The notes under the pieces: model-generated | The model's input: the letters and a program-made list of their open reading frames with translations, nothing else | Databases searched by the model: none | What the model was told of the DNA's origin: nothing | Shown: piece by piece, positions 24,401 through 36,400 of the stretch | How positions within the stretch are numbered: position 1 is the stretch's first letter | Layout: every line of letters begins with the position of its first letter | NCBI GenBank assembly: GCA_008921705.1 | Contig: VFFE01007256.1 | Location: 1,011,326 to 1,075,325 of the forward strand | Direction: 5' to 3' | Source of the DNA: Burhinus oedicnemus | Taxonomy: Eukaryota > Chordata > Aves > Charadriiformes > Burhinidae | Length of the DNA: 64,000 bases | Translations under genes and position numbers: made by a program

Positions 24401-27400
24401 AAGTGGGCAGAGGCATTTGTCTGACCGGCTGTCACGTGCTTCCTCTTCCCACGGCCCCTCTCGTGAGCAGGGCCTTATCGCGATGGCTGCATGAGGCCGG
24501 TAGGAGCCTGCAGATCTTGCAGCCTGAACTGGGGTGTTGAACCACCCCGTCTTGTGGCTCAACCTGTGACTCCCTCCTGCTTCTGTCTCATTCCTTTACC
24601 CATATCCAGCAGGAGCCCTGTTGCACACCTTTCATTGCTCTTCTACATATTTATGTACCATTTCTTCAAATAATTCTTCACCCACCCTCGTGTTTATTAC
24701 AACCCTTAGGCAGTAGAAGGCCAGGTTCAGGTTCTAACTGGTCAGATGTGGGGTTTTGTAATGTTTTTTCTTTCTACCCTTCAATTTGTTTGGGTGACTC
24801 GCTTCTGAACTTCCTCCAGTCTGGCATTTCTGTGCAAGAGGTGAGGGATTGCCTGAGCTGCACTGGGAGCGGCGCCCTTGCCCTGCTGCACCAGCAGGCA
24901 TTTCTGCTCTGCTTTTACCATCCATCCCCCGACGGCAGTAGGTGGAAGGCCCAGGGAAGGCCCTTGAGGTTTCTACACCCCCAATGCACCCGCGGCTCAC
25001 AGGGCAATGACAGCAACCCCAGGGTGCTTGTGCTGAGGCGCGCGGTAACATTTTCAACAAAGCAGGGTGAGACCGGACGTGGGGATGCAACAGAGATGCT
25101 GCTGCTGGGCTAGTGGCCATGGTTCAGGTCTGGAAAAATGATTTTCATACTCCAGTGTGGATCAGAGCTGATGCGAAGTGAACACCTCTCGGTGTCAACC
25201 ACAAAGCCGGCAGGGCCGCCCACCGCCGTGCTGGGGCCAGAGGAACGGAGCTGCCCGAGAGCTGCCCGGGGACGGGGTGAGGGCAGCCGCAGGTGATGCA
25301 TGAGGCTGCCGAGCGGGGCATTTCTGCTCCTTCCGGACGCCGCCACGGCAGCCTGCCGGGCAGCAACGGAGGCAGCGCGGGCACTCCCCCGAACCCGCTG
25401 CTCGCAGCCGGGTTTTGGACCCGCTGCCCGGGAACTGCCCCCTCCGGTGGCGGCAAGCGCGGCCGCGGCGAGCGGCGGCGGGGCGGGGCGGAGCGGGGCG
25501 CGGAGGCTCNNNNNNNNNNNNNNNNNNNNCTCCTCCTCCTCCTCCTCCTCCTCCTCTTCCTCCTCCTCCTCCCGCTCCCGCTCCCGCCCGCGGGGCCGGG
25601 GGTGCCGGGCGGGCGAGGAGGCGGTGGCAGCAGGCGCGCCTTGCGCGGGGCGGAGGCCGCTGCCGCCTCCCGAGCATCCCTCTCTCTCTCCGCGCCGCCT
25701 CCTTCCCTCCCTGCCGGCTCTATGGTGTGAGGGCAGCGATGCACAAGCACCACCACTGCTGCAAGTGCCCCGAGTGCTACGAGGTGACGCGGATGGCGGC
25801 CCTGCGGCGCATGGAGCCCCCCTCCTACGGCGAGTGGCAGCACGAGCAGTACGGCTACGGCGGGTACGGCTCGCCGACCCTGCCCGCGCCCGGGGGGGCC
25901 GCGACCACCGCTCGCGGCAAGGCCAAGCTGGGGCCCCCCGCCCGCGACCCCGCCGCGCTGAAGCCGCCGCCGCCGGGGAAGAACGCACCCAAGGTGAATG
26001 GGAGCGGCCCGGGCTGGTGGCCCGAATGCACGTGTTCGAGCCGCGACTGGTACGAGCAGGTACGGGCCAGCCCCGGGCGGCGGCTCCTCGGTGATGGGAT
26101 GGGGCAGGCAGCTGATGGGGAGTCACCCGGGGAGAGTGGCGGGGTCGTGGCAGGGTGCAGCATCACCCCTGGGGCGTCGCAGGCGGCCGAGGTGGATGCT
26201 GGCGTTGCTGGGGCTGGACGCTGGCATTGTTGCGGTTGGCTGTCATTGTCGCTCGGGCTGGCTACCGGCATCGCTCAGGTTGGCATCGCCGTTGCTCAGG
26301 CTGGCTGCCATGGTCCTGCCCAGTGTAGGAGCTCTGCATCCGAGCAGCTTCCCCGGGGCTGAGCTGGGCCAGCTGGGTCTCGCGCCACACAGCGCAGGTG
26401 GCAGGTGTGATGTTTTTCGGACACCGCACCCGAGGTCCTTGTCACTTATGATGCTGTTGCCTGAAGCCCCGGCAGTGTCGAGGGCATCCCATCGTACTGC
26501 GTTCAGCAGGCGTGGGGCGTGCTGCCTGCCGGGCAGCCTCATGGGCTCGCGGTGCTGCTTGCCAGCGCTCCCAAACTGGCACTCGCTCTCCATTGAGTTG
26601 TGGTTTCCTCGCTCTGCTGCTACGTCCCTGCTCCCTGAGATCATTACGTAACCCTGCTCCGGTCGCTGGCTTGCTATGTGCTTTCTGCCCCATTTCACTG
26701 CCTCCATTTCTTCCCACACACATTCGTTTTATTAGTGTTCTCCTCCAGGACCCATTCTCAGGCTGTGTCTCTCTTTCTCCCCTAAATGGAGAGACCAGTC
26801 TTGTTTTGAACCCACAAGCCAGCTTAGAAAATGGTTGGAGCTGTTTGCAAAGCATTAAAATGGAGGCTAGACCCTGCCTGAAAAATAATTTACCCTGCTT
26901 TAGAGAAAGGCATTTCAATTTGCTTCTTCTGTCTCTTTCATTCATTATCTTCAAACCTCACATTATTTCTTATTGATCCTTCTAATTATTATTTCAAGAT
27001 GCTGTAGCAGGCAGGCACAAGGGAATCAATGGGAATTCTCTCCTCCTTTCCCCTTGGAAAACACAACCCTCTTCTTCCCTTCCCCTGTTTTTTCTTCATT
27101 ACTGTCTCAGTCTGTAGCTCTGGTTGAAATAATTAGATTAAAAGCTGCTACGCTCTGATGATGTTTACAGAAATCGCCCAAAAACCCAGCCACCTTCCTA
27201 TCAGCCTGGTCTTGCTTTCTGTCTCTTTCTCTGCCACACTTTGCATCAAAATCAGCCTCCGCTCTCTCTTGCCTGCTGATTCCTGGCAAGCATTCTTCCA
27301 TCTTTCCTTCAGTATCTCTTTCCTTCCCTCCATCCAGAGCAGCAAGCTCAGGGAGCTGGGTAGGAGCAGGGAATTGAAGCATGTCTGCTCCTTCCTTTCC

Positions 27401-30400
27401 ACTCTTGCTTGTGTGAAAGGTCCAGCCCAGGGTTCCTGGTAAGATGATTGCAAGCAGTCTGGGAAGGAAGCGATGCCAGCTGCATTGCTGCTGTGGCAGG
27501 CTGGGCAGGGGAGCCTTTCATGTTTTTGCAATGGTGGAAGAGAAATCATTGTCTCTTTGTGGCTGCCACAGAGCCCTGGGACTTGGGATGCTCTGAAAGT
27601 CCACGTTGGGAATCTCTGCTTGGCCTTAGCCTTTCTGAAGATGGGGACGGGAAGGGGGGGAAAAAAAAAAAAAAAATCAAAAGCTCCTCGCGGCATTGCA
27701 AGCAACAGAGGATGCCAGTGTGTGAGGCTACATGAGCCTAGCGGGGTCTGCATGTAGAATATGACGTGTGTGGTATGTGCACTGCCTGTATCAGAGCAGG
27801 CAGGATTGCTCCCTGGTGTGTAGCAAATGTATGCAATGAGTAAAGCTTTGCAGCAAATACCTCAGCAATGCTCCCCTTCCATCTGAGACTGCAAAGTGCG
27901 TGAGCCACTAGGAATCAGTGTTCTTCCCAGTCCAGCGGTGGGCAGAGGGACAAAGGTGGTAAAATGGAAACAGCTGGGCATGGCTTGTGCCCAGGCCAGA
28001 TGGGTTTGGCTCTGGGAGGCTGGGGGATGTCAGGCTCTGGGTAGATTTGGCTGGATGCTGTGGATGCGAAGCTGGTCTCCTTCGCAGGAGCTGAGGAGGC
28101 AGCCTCCACATCCTTGAGAGCCTCAGCTAGAGGCAGGGCTGCCATTTTTCAGGGCTGCCCCTTTAAATGAGCTCCCTGTCCCTGGAAGCACTTCCAGCAG
28201 CAGAGGTGGGAAGGGGTGTGCAGGGCCAGGAGGTATCCTTGGGAAAGCAGGGATCTGTTCACCTCCTGGGGAGCATCACCGCCTCTCATTTAAGCCTTTT
28301 TTCTCCCCTTGCTTCTTCACGCAAGCAGAGGAGAGTGCGCACTGCCTGCGCGCACAGATGCTCTGACATCGGAAATGTGCTCACAGTTGCATATGGTGGT
28401 GTATGTTCTCTGACATCATGTGTACTCGCAGACCCTATGCGCAGCTCCGAGGCATGTGAGACGTGCCCACACGTGCTGCCCCACACACGGCACAGCCCCA
28501 AAGTCAACGTGCACTTCATCCCACCTCTGGTGCCCTGTCGGTTCTCCCCTCCTGCCTCTCCCCTTCTCTAGGACACAAATTAGCTTGCTCAGGCAATGCC
28601 GGTAACTGAGAACCCCTAATCCTGACTGTAGAGAGGGAGGAAATCTCTAAGCTCTGGGTTTCTCATTTCTTTTTGCTTTGCTTTTCTTCTCCCCTCTGAG
28701 ATCTATTCCATTGCTTCTCCCTTATCTATCCATGTGTCCTGCTCATTAGTCCCTGCTCCCTGCGCTTGCTGTCATTGCTGTCCTCCATTGTTCCTGTCAC
28801 TGGCCCTGTGCCCTCGTCGTCCCCCCCTTGCTTACTGGTGGGGGATGTGAGTCCTCCCCTGCCAGACTGGGGTGAGAGGAGGACGCCTGGCTTTGGGGGA
28901 GGAATGGCAGTGCAATCCAGGGAAGCATCCCTGATGTGCAGCATTAAGAGGAGTAGAACGCTCAAACCCCTCCTCTCCCTGCACACTGACACCCACGGGC
29001 TCTCAGGAGAGGAGCGCTGAGCTGCCCAGCCATGCCCGAGCCCCTTTGCCACTGCTGCTCCCTGCACTGGGGGTCCGGCACCAGCCAGCACCTTTCCTTC
29101 CCAAAAGGGAAGGTCCAGTCTTGTGGCTTAGTTCACCCCGAGGTCCCTGGTGCTGGGCACGGTGGCCAAAGTGGGGGCCCCCCCATGAGGCTCCCAAGTG
29201 TCTCACTAGCATTTTCACGTGCATTTGGGGTGGCTGGGGCACAGGCAGCTCCACTCATGGCTGAGGAAGGGGCCCCGGGGCAGTGCGGTTCCCCAGCATG
29301 TGGTTGGGAAGTACCCTCCGTCCCCGGGGCTGGTCCAGGTTTGTTGGCCCTGCTCAGCCAGAAATGTGATGTCCTGCTGTCCCTGCTGCCTGCAGCCCCT
29401 TTCTCCCTCTTGGGGGGTCCAGGGGGCTGCGGGGGGGGGGGGATTAGCATCACAATGAGTCCCTGACCACCTGCAAGTGCCCAGGCCCCCCTGGCAGAGG
29501 TGTTTCATGGCCAGGCAGGGGGAGGAGTGGGACAGGTCCTCCCTGCCCATCTTTGGCAGTGAGTGTTTCACCAAAGGCGATGTTTTTCCATGCACAAACA
29601 TCACTCATTATAGTTCCTCCTTTGCACTGGGGAATTACCTGGATGGAGTAGGTGAGCACAGGGCAGCAGAAGCACCAGCCTTGGCCGAGCCTTCGGATGC
29701 TCTGGATTTGGGGCTCCTGACTCTTGGGGTATGGGTGGCAGGGGGGGAGGAAAGAGCCTTGGGGAGGCCATGGGGGTCCGGGATGGGTTTCTGAGCGATG
29801 GGCAGGTATGGCTGGAAGGAAGGAGAGAGAGTGTGGAGGGGGCAGGTGGGGAGCCAAAGACGGGTTGCTTCGTGGGGAAGTGGCTGAAGCCCCAGATATT
29901 CCCTGGGGAGGTGCGAGGGAGGGTGAGAGGAACGGGGTGCCGGGGACATGGAGGCAGTGGAGGTGGTGAGGTTGGCAGGGTGATGTTGCTATGGCTACTC
30001 CTGTGCTATTCATAGAAGAAATTAGCTAAATCTTTGCACTGGAAGGTGGAGGAGGAGAGAGGAGGAAGGCGTTCTTTGCATTTGGAGGGAAGGAGAGAAG
30101 CCAAAACAGGAAGGGGGTGAAGTTTTCCTCCTTTGCTCTGTTCCCATGCAGCGAAGGGGCATTTGGGGGAAGCGCTGCTGCCTGACCTGCCCAGTGCTGG
30201 CAGGGTGCAGTGGAACACAGGCAGAGAGGAGCTGCACTGTGGGAAAGCCCCCCTGCAGAGCCTCGTGTGGCAGGACAAGCTCTGCATCCTGCCAGGAGCA
30301 TGGGAGATACCCTTTTAATTAAAGACAGCCAATCTGTGAAAGGTATTTTTGGCAACCTAAATGTAGATACAACTGTAGCGAAACTTGCCCTTCGTGTCTG

Positions 30401-33400
30401 GCTCCCTCACTGAATGCAGCACTTGTCTGTTCCTGACCCTGTCCGTCTACTCAACCCCTCCTCTGCGGTCACTGGTGGTCCCCCTACCCTCCCTCCACCT
30501 CCAGCATCTCTTCCAGCATGTCCTCCCACCAGCTGGAGTCCCGGGTGGGTCTTCCCTCTCCACCACTCCTCATCTCACTCCACTCCCTTGTTGTGAGAGT
30601 TTGATTCCCATCCCACAGACCTGTTTGTCACCTCCTCACTCACGATGTGTAAATCTGCATGTCTGTTCCTAATATATCTCCCTCCATCTGATTTCACCTC
30701 TCAGCTTGTTTCTTGGACATCTCTGTCTGGTGATCCTGCCGTCATCACCCAGTTGAGTTGCTATAACCAGGTGCTGAGCTGCTCTCCTCCCCCCAGATCC
30801 GGGCTTGCACCCACTCTTGGCCCCTTGCCCCACGGACCTGGGAGACAGCCGATATTTCTGATGGTCTTGACCTTTCCTTCCTGCTGCCCAGCTGGAACCA
30901 AGACCCAGTTAATGCTTTATAAAGTCATTTCCCCTCCCTGTGCATCTCCTGGGGAAACTTATGCCTTAACACCCAGACACTGAGTGTGCTGGTTCCCCTC
31001 GCCCACCCCGGAGCATCCCATGTCCTGCTGTCACCCATCCCCTGGACCGGGCTGAGGAGGGTCAGATGTTCTCAGTGCTCCTTCCCAAAACATATCGAGT
31101 CCATCTAGGAGTGGACAGTTGAGGACAATCGTCTCCTTGGTTTCTTTATTCACCTTTAAGACTTTTCCTCTTTCCCTTGAGCATGTGAATCCCTCAAACA
31201 GGGGCTGTGCACTTGTGCTTGTTGACCTTTCCAGCACATCCCATTAATATGGTAAGGGATATCGTTGGAATTAGAGAGGGGAGTTGAAGGACTGAGCTGA
31301 GCTCCTCTCTGGCCAGATTACCAACTGCTGCCTGACAGCCAGCCAAGATGCCCAGACCATGGCCCCGGAACTGCACACCGCTGCTGGTTTTGGGGTGTCA
31401 AGCTGCCAGAGGGACCTAGGAGAGGCGCTGGAGCTGGTGTCCAAACTGGCCATAGTAGATAGCCAGTAGAGGGACGTAGATGTAGCTGCTGCTCTAAAGG
31501 CAGTGTCTGAAGCCACATAGGTGGGAGAGACCCCAACAGCGCAACATGTGGAAGAACAGGAAATGACCCACCAAAAACGGGAGGACATGGCTCTGCCACA
31601 TTGCCAGAGAAGGAGGAGGAGAGCATATTGGTGAGGCAGGCAGGGCCAAGCACCGGCAGGTTTCAGCGGGGATGTAGCCAATGTGGAGGAGGTGGATCCT
31701 TGTGAAGAACTTGGGGGTGGCAGGAAGACCTTCAGCCTTTGCCGCTGCAGCACCTGCTCTCACCCCTGCCAGAGGGATGCTTCCCTCACCCCCATGGCTG
31801 CTCTTTCCACCTGGATCTTCCACCATGGTTTTGGGTGTTACATGGCGGGGACCTGCCTGAGCCTGGTCCTGACCAGTGCCAGGGATTTGATGGGGATCTA
31901 CTGGCCATCTTCAGGGAGGGGGGTCCCACAGGGGGTTGCATGAGAGGGAAACCCAGGGGCCAGCCATACGAGAGGTCCCATCTGGGTGTGGAGGTGGAGG
32001 GGAGGTGAAGGCAAAGCAGAAGCCGTCACCGTCTCTGGAGAGCTGCCTTGTTCGGGTAAGCTCCTCGGCGTGTCGTGTGCTGTGATGAGAAGAGAGGAGC
32101 TTCCACTCCTTCCTCAGCTGTGGATGCTCATTTAGAGAGAGGAAGTCATTAAGACTAATCAGGCCATAATCAGCCACGGCTGTGGCTATGTGCCGGGCAC
32201 CCGCAGCACACAGCCCCAGGCAGGATGCTCTCTGAGGGGAGCATGATCTCTGGGTCCCAGGGGAGAGCAGGTCCAGCAATAGTCTGTGCTGGGGCATGAG
32301 GAGCTCCGTGTGGTTGGGGCATGGGGGCTCTGCTTACCATCCCAAACCCCTCGCGCTGGTGGGAAGGATGGTGTGTCCCTGGCTCAGCATTGCGGCTGTG
32401 ATTCAGGAATGGGCATAACCCTTGCTGTAAGGTCATGCCGGCACTGCGGGTGCAATGGGCTGTGCTAATGCTCACAGCTGGTTTTAACACATGCAAAGAT
32501 GGGATGATACCGGCATCCCTCAAGGGCCCCCGTTGCAAATCCAGCAATATGCTATGAGCATATACCAGGGACTTGGAGACAAAAACTTTTAATACAGCAT
32601 TTAACAAGTTCAGAATACCTGAATTTGCAATGAAGTTCACAGTTCAGTCTGCAGAAGCTCGTTTGGATAGGGCTCGCTGAAGGTCTGCTCAGAGGGTGTA
32701 ATTATTTTGGGGGACATGTGGTGCTTCAGAGCACCCTGGACCAGGCCCTGAATACCCTCTTGTCACCTTCGTATTAACTGGAATTTAGTTTAAAGCTCTG
32801 TTGATGCATTTTGGTTTGCTTTTGTCCCAGAGAAACATATTTCCTAACATTCGTAACTAGGTGTGTTCTGGAACTTACTGAAGAGAAGAAAACAGGATAT
32901 TTGAATCCCAGGGACCAAAGAAATCTTTTTAACACCAACCCTTATTCACTCTTTTTTTCCCCTGTACGTATGTATTTGTCTGAGAGTGGGGGAAAAAAGC
33001 ACGTGAGTCTTTCAGATAATAATAACTCTTCCTGTGAAAAATGGAATTGAGTCAATTTTACTTGGTACCACCAGGTCAGAGGGAAGCTACCAGAACCCAG
33101 CACCTCTGCAAATTGGGTCACTTATTTTAGCGGGCTGAGTCTGGAACAGGATGTCTAACTTTCAAGTATGAACACACTGGCCTTAATGGTTTCTAAATGG
33201 AAACTTAGACTCCACAGAGCTTCTGTTTGGGGAAGCTTTCTTCCTTCCCCACTGAGTGAAGGCTTTTTTCAGTCCCTATTTAAGCTTACTCTTTAAAAAA
33301 AAAAAAAAAGGGGGGCGGGCACGAAAACAAAGATTAAACCCTCAGTAGCTGCTTGTGTTCGAGTTACACTTTGGGCACTTCAGCGGCTTTGCCAGAGATC

Positions 33401-36400
33401 CTTGTGACCAGGGACCTTTCAAGTCCCGCATTCCCCATTTCCGGATGGCCGTGGTGCTTTGAGCCAGTGCCGAGGCGCAGCCGCGAGGCAAGGGCTCTGC
33501 TGCCAGAGCCTGCTCACACCGCCAAAACAGCCCAGCTCTGGTGTCTCCCAGATGCAGCCTGGCGAGGAGGGCAGCTCTTGCCCACGGGCCACCACACTGG
33601 CTGGTAGCTGAGCCCAGAGGCATGGGCAGCAGCCGGTGCCTGGCTAGCTGGGACTGATATAGGGGGTCTGGGCACCCACAAGCTCCGTAGTTGATGCTGG
33701 CATCATTTCCTACGTCGTTTATGCTGCTTTTCGAGCTGTGCAGAAAGACGACATTGGGCCAGGCTCAGCCTGTCGCTCCCCTTCATGCAGGCACGCTGTC
33801 GGGTGGCGTGTGCCTCCCCCTGCCCAACCGGTGTCAGCAAACAGTCAAACAGTCTCTCTTGCAGTGGGTGAGGAAAAATGCAAAGAGAGTCCAGCCAGGT
33901 TAAAGGGAGGGGAGACTCATCTCTGGCCACAAAATTCTTCAGCCTCCAGAAGTTTCCAGCCTCCATTTTCTGTTGCTCCCTGTCCCAGCCCGTGGGATCC
34001 CTGAGGGGTGCAGCTCTCCCTTGGGGCTCTGCAGCCCTTTGATGCTCCCAACCACACTCGGCTCTGGCCACCATGTGAAGAGCCCACGAAGGCAAAAAGC
34101 AGCGAGCACGGGGAGCTGTGAGAAGGGGGCCAGCATCTGGCAGCAGTGTGGTACCTCTCCCCTTGAGAAGGGAAGGGATAGGAAAGCCAAAGCGTGGATT
34201 TGGTGTTGAAATGTAGGAAAAGCCCTACATCTCGTGGGCCAGGGGAGAGCCAGGCTTCAGTCTGGGAAGGGATGTGCCATGCACCATTTCTTAATGGGAG
34301 GTCTGTGAGGTGGCTTCCCTGGGCACAGCCAAGTGAAAGCCGAGGGGTCTGCGGGCATGCAGGCATCGGGGGGGCTCAGAGCAGCCTGGAGGGAGGGTAC
34401 CAGCACCTCTCTGCTCCACACACCTGCTCTGCGGCGGGGGCAGAGCCAGGGCTCATCCCCTCCCTCGCCTCGGGCACCGGGAGACTGAGGAGCAGGTTTC
34501 TGTCCTGCCTCAGCCTCAGAAATGCCTACAGGTTGCTGTGGAGGAGCTGTGTCATCTTGGGTGCTTTGGGAGGTGACATTTTTGGCAGCTCCTTGTTGGG
34601 CTGTGGGTTGGTGGAGGAGGCAGCCCCTGTGTTGGGGCAACCAGCGTCTGTGTGAAGGGCAGGGAAGTCTGGCGCGAAGCAGATGAATGTGTCGATGCTT
34701 ATCAGGGTGAGTGGTGGTGAACACGGGCTCACTGTGTGCGCTGTGCCGGCAGGACCTGGGCTCACTCCTGTGAAATTAACTCATTAGCTTGGTGTGAACC
34801 TGCTCCCCCCTGGCAGCAGGAGCCTGTTGGTGCCCAGGCATCCCACAGCCGACCCCGCTGCTGCAGCAGCATGGCACCACTCCTCGGCATCCCCGAGCTG
34901 GTACCTGCGTCTTCACAGCTAGCGCCTGGCGCTGTGGGGTCCTGCCACAGAGTAGCTGCTTTCATAGCTGTAAACGCACAGCCTTCTCCGGGGTTTAACA
35001 CCCTTTAAAAAAAAACCATCAAAGCAGATGGAGCTGGGCTACAAGCAGCCCAGTGTGTCCACCCTGTTTAGATGCTTCTGTTGGGCATCGCCCCACTTGG
35101 CCTCTGCCCTTGAGAGCTTTTAAAAAGATGTAAAGACGGAATTCCACTAATGTCCAGAGCCACTTCCTTTTGAGTGTTACTATTATACCTCAGATGGTAT
35201 GAAACAGAGGATATTAAAAGGCAGATTGACTTTTCAATCTGATCCAATCAGGGAAAGTTGCAGAAATAAAGGAGTTAAGTTAGTACTTTGCTTCTCATGC
35301 ACTAACCTAGCATCACAAATAGTCACCCTGTCCTGCACATCACTCGGTGTGTGACATGGGGCACACCAGCCTCCTGCAGAGAGCAGCTCTGTGCATTAGG
35401 CTTGGTATTTGTCAGCTCTGGAGGCTCCTGTTTGAGTCCTGTTGCTCATTAAGATGGAAATGGGTTTATATGTGGGCACAATCTAGTTGCCATTGGCCTG
35501 GGATGTCTGCAGCACATTTATTTTGTCTGGAGGAGGTATGTTATTCCCGACCTCTGTGGGCTGGCCCCCATGCTGGCTCTGTGGAGGATGTGAAGCTCTT
35601 GCAAAGCTTCGGGATTTCAGCTCTGGAGAGAATATCTTGAACTTTCAGTTCAGAGACTCCCCACTCGGCTCTCGTGTGCCAGCCCTGAGAGCAGTCCTTG
35701 GGGAAATGCCGCAGGGCAAGGCTCGGCCCTTGGAAGCAAGCTAACGAACCTCCTCCGTTTACATTTAATTGCAACTTTTCTTTTGGTTGGAAGTTTTGGA
35801 AAATCATCATGTTTTGCAATTCCTGCCTTTGCCCCAGCAGATGACTTCAATAGAAACGGAGGTGAAGGGTGATACCTATAGATGTTTGGGGCTTGGCCGC
35901 CCCCCAGGTGACTGTGCTGGTGCCCCAGGCTGCCAAGGGCAGTCACCCATCGGAAATAAGGCCCAAACAGCAGCGGTCCCTCTCAGATGACTGCCCAGAG
36001 GTGATATCTAAAGATGTGTCTGAAAGGCCGCATCCTGGCCTTGAGGTGTGTCTGAGCGCTGCTGGCTGTCCTGCTGCTCCCTATACATGCTGCAGTGAAA
36101 TCGCTCCAGCCGGGGGGGGGGGGGGGGGGGGGNNNNNNNNNNNNNNNNNNNNGGGCTGAGGGCTGTTGGGGAGGAGATGTCCCTCCTGCCCTGCATGCAG
36201 ACCCGCAGCCTCCTCCTGGCTTTAGCCACAGAGGCAGCTGCCCCTAGACAGGCTCTGGGCCCTCCTGGGGGCTCTGCAGGGAGCCAGCCCCTCGCTGGGG
36301 ACTGTATGGGGCAGGTTGCTGCTCCCTCTGTTAGCACCTGGGCTGTGGCTGCCACTGGGACCGTAGTGTAGTGCTCAAGCACTGGTGCCTCGACACAGGT

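Larger units (their letters stand above)
11593..25190 (+). other. Long intron of the L27-form transcript, upstream of the SAP102 promoter
   Basis: 13.6 kb in which I find no convincing coding exon on either strand. It holds CR1 fragments (12945-13110, 18928-19226, possibly 24790-24890), a small CpG island (19235-19570) and a 13-bp inverted repeat (21238-21278). Longer open frames here lack domain signatures and sit in GC-rich sequence. Confidence 0.65.
25190..25738 (+). promoter_or_regulatory. DLG3: CpG-island promoter and 5' UTR of the SAP102-form transcript
   Basis: Strongly CpG-rich sequence with clustered GC boxes (ggggcggggcggagcggggc at about 25479-25499) and no TATA box lies immediately before the SAP102 start codon. 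It contains a CTC/CCT repeat, a 20-N gap and a two-codon uORF. This is the expected housekeeping-style promoter of the neuronal isoform; the start site itself cannot be read from sequence. Confidence 0.75.

Noticed and set aside
25110..26126. Minus-strand open frame of 338 codons over the SAP102 exon
   Set aside because: It is the antisense shadow of the GC-rich DLG3 exon and 5' UTR, crosses the N gap, and its poly-Glu comes from the CTC repeat.
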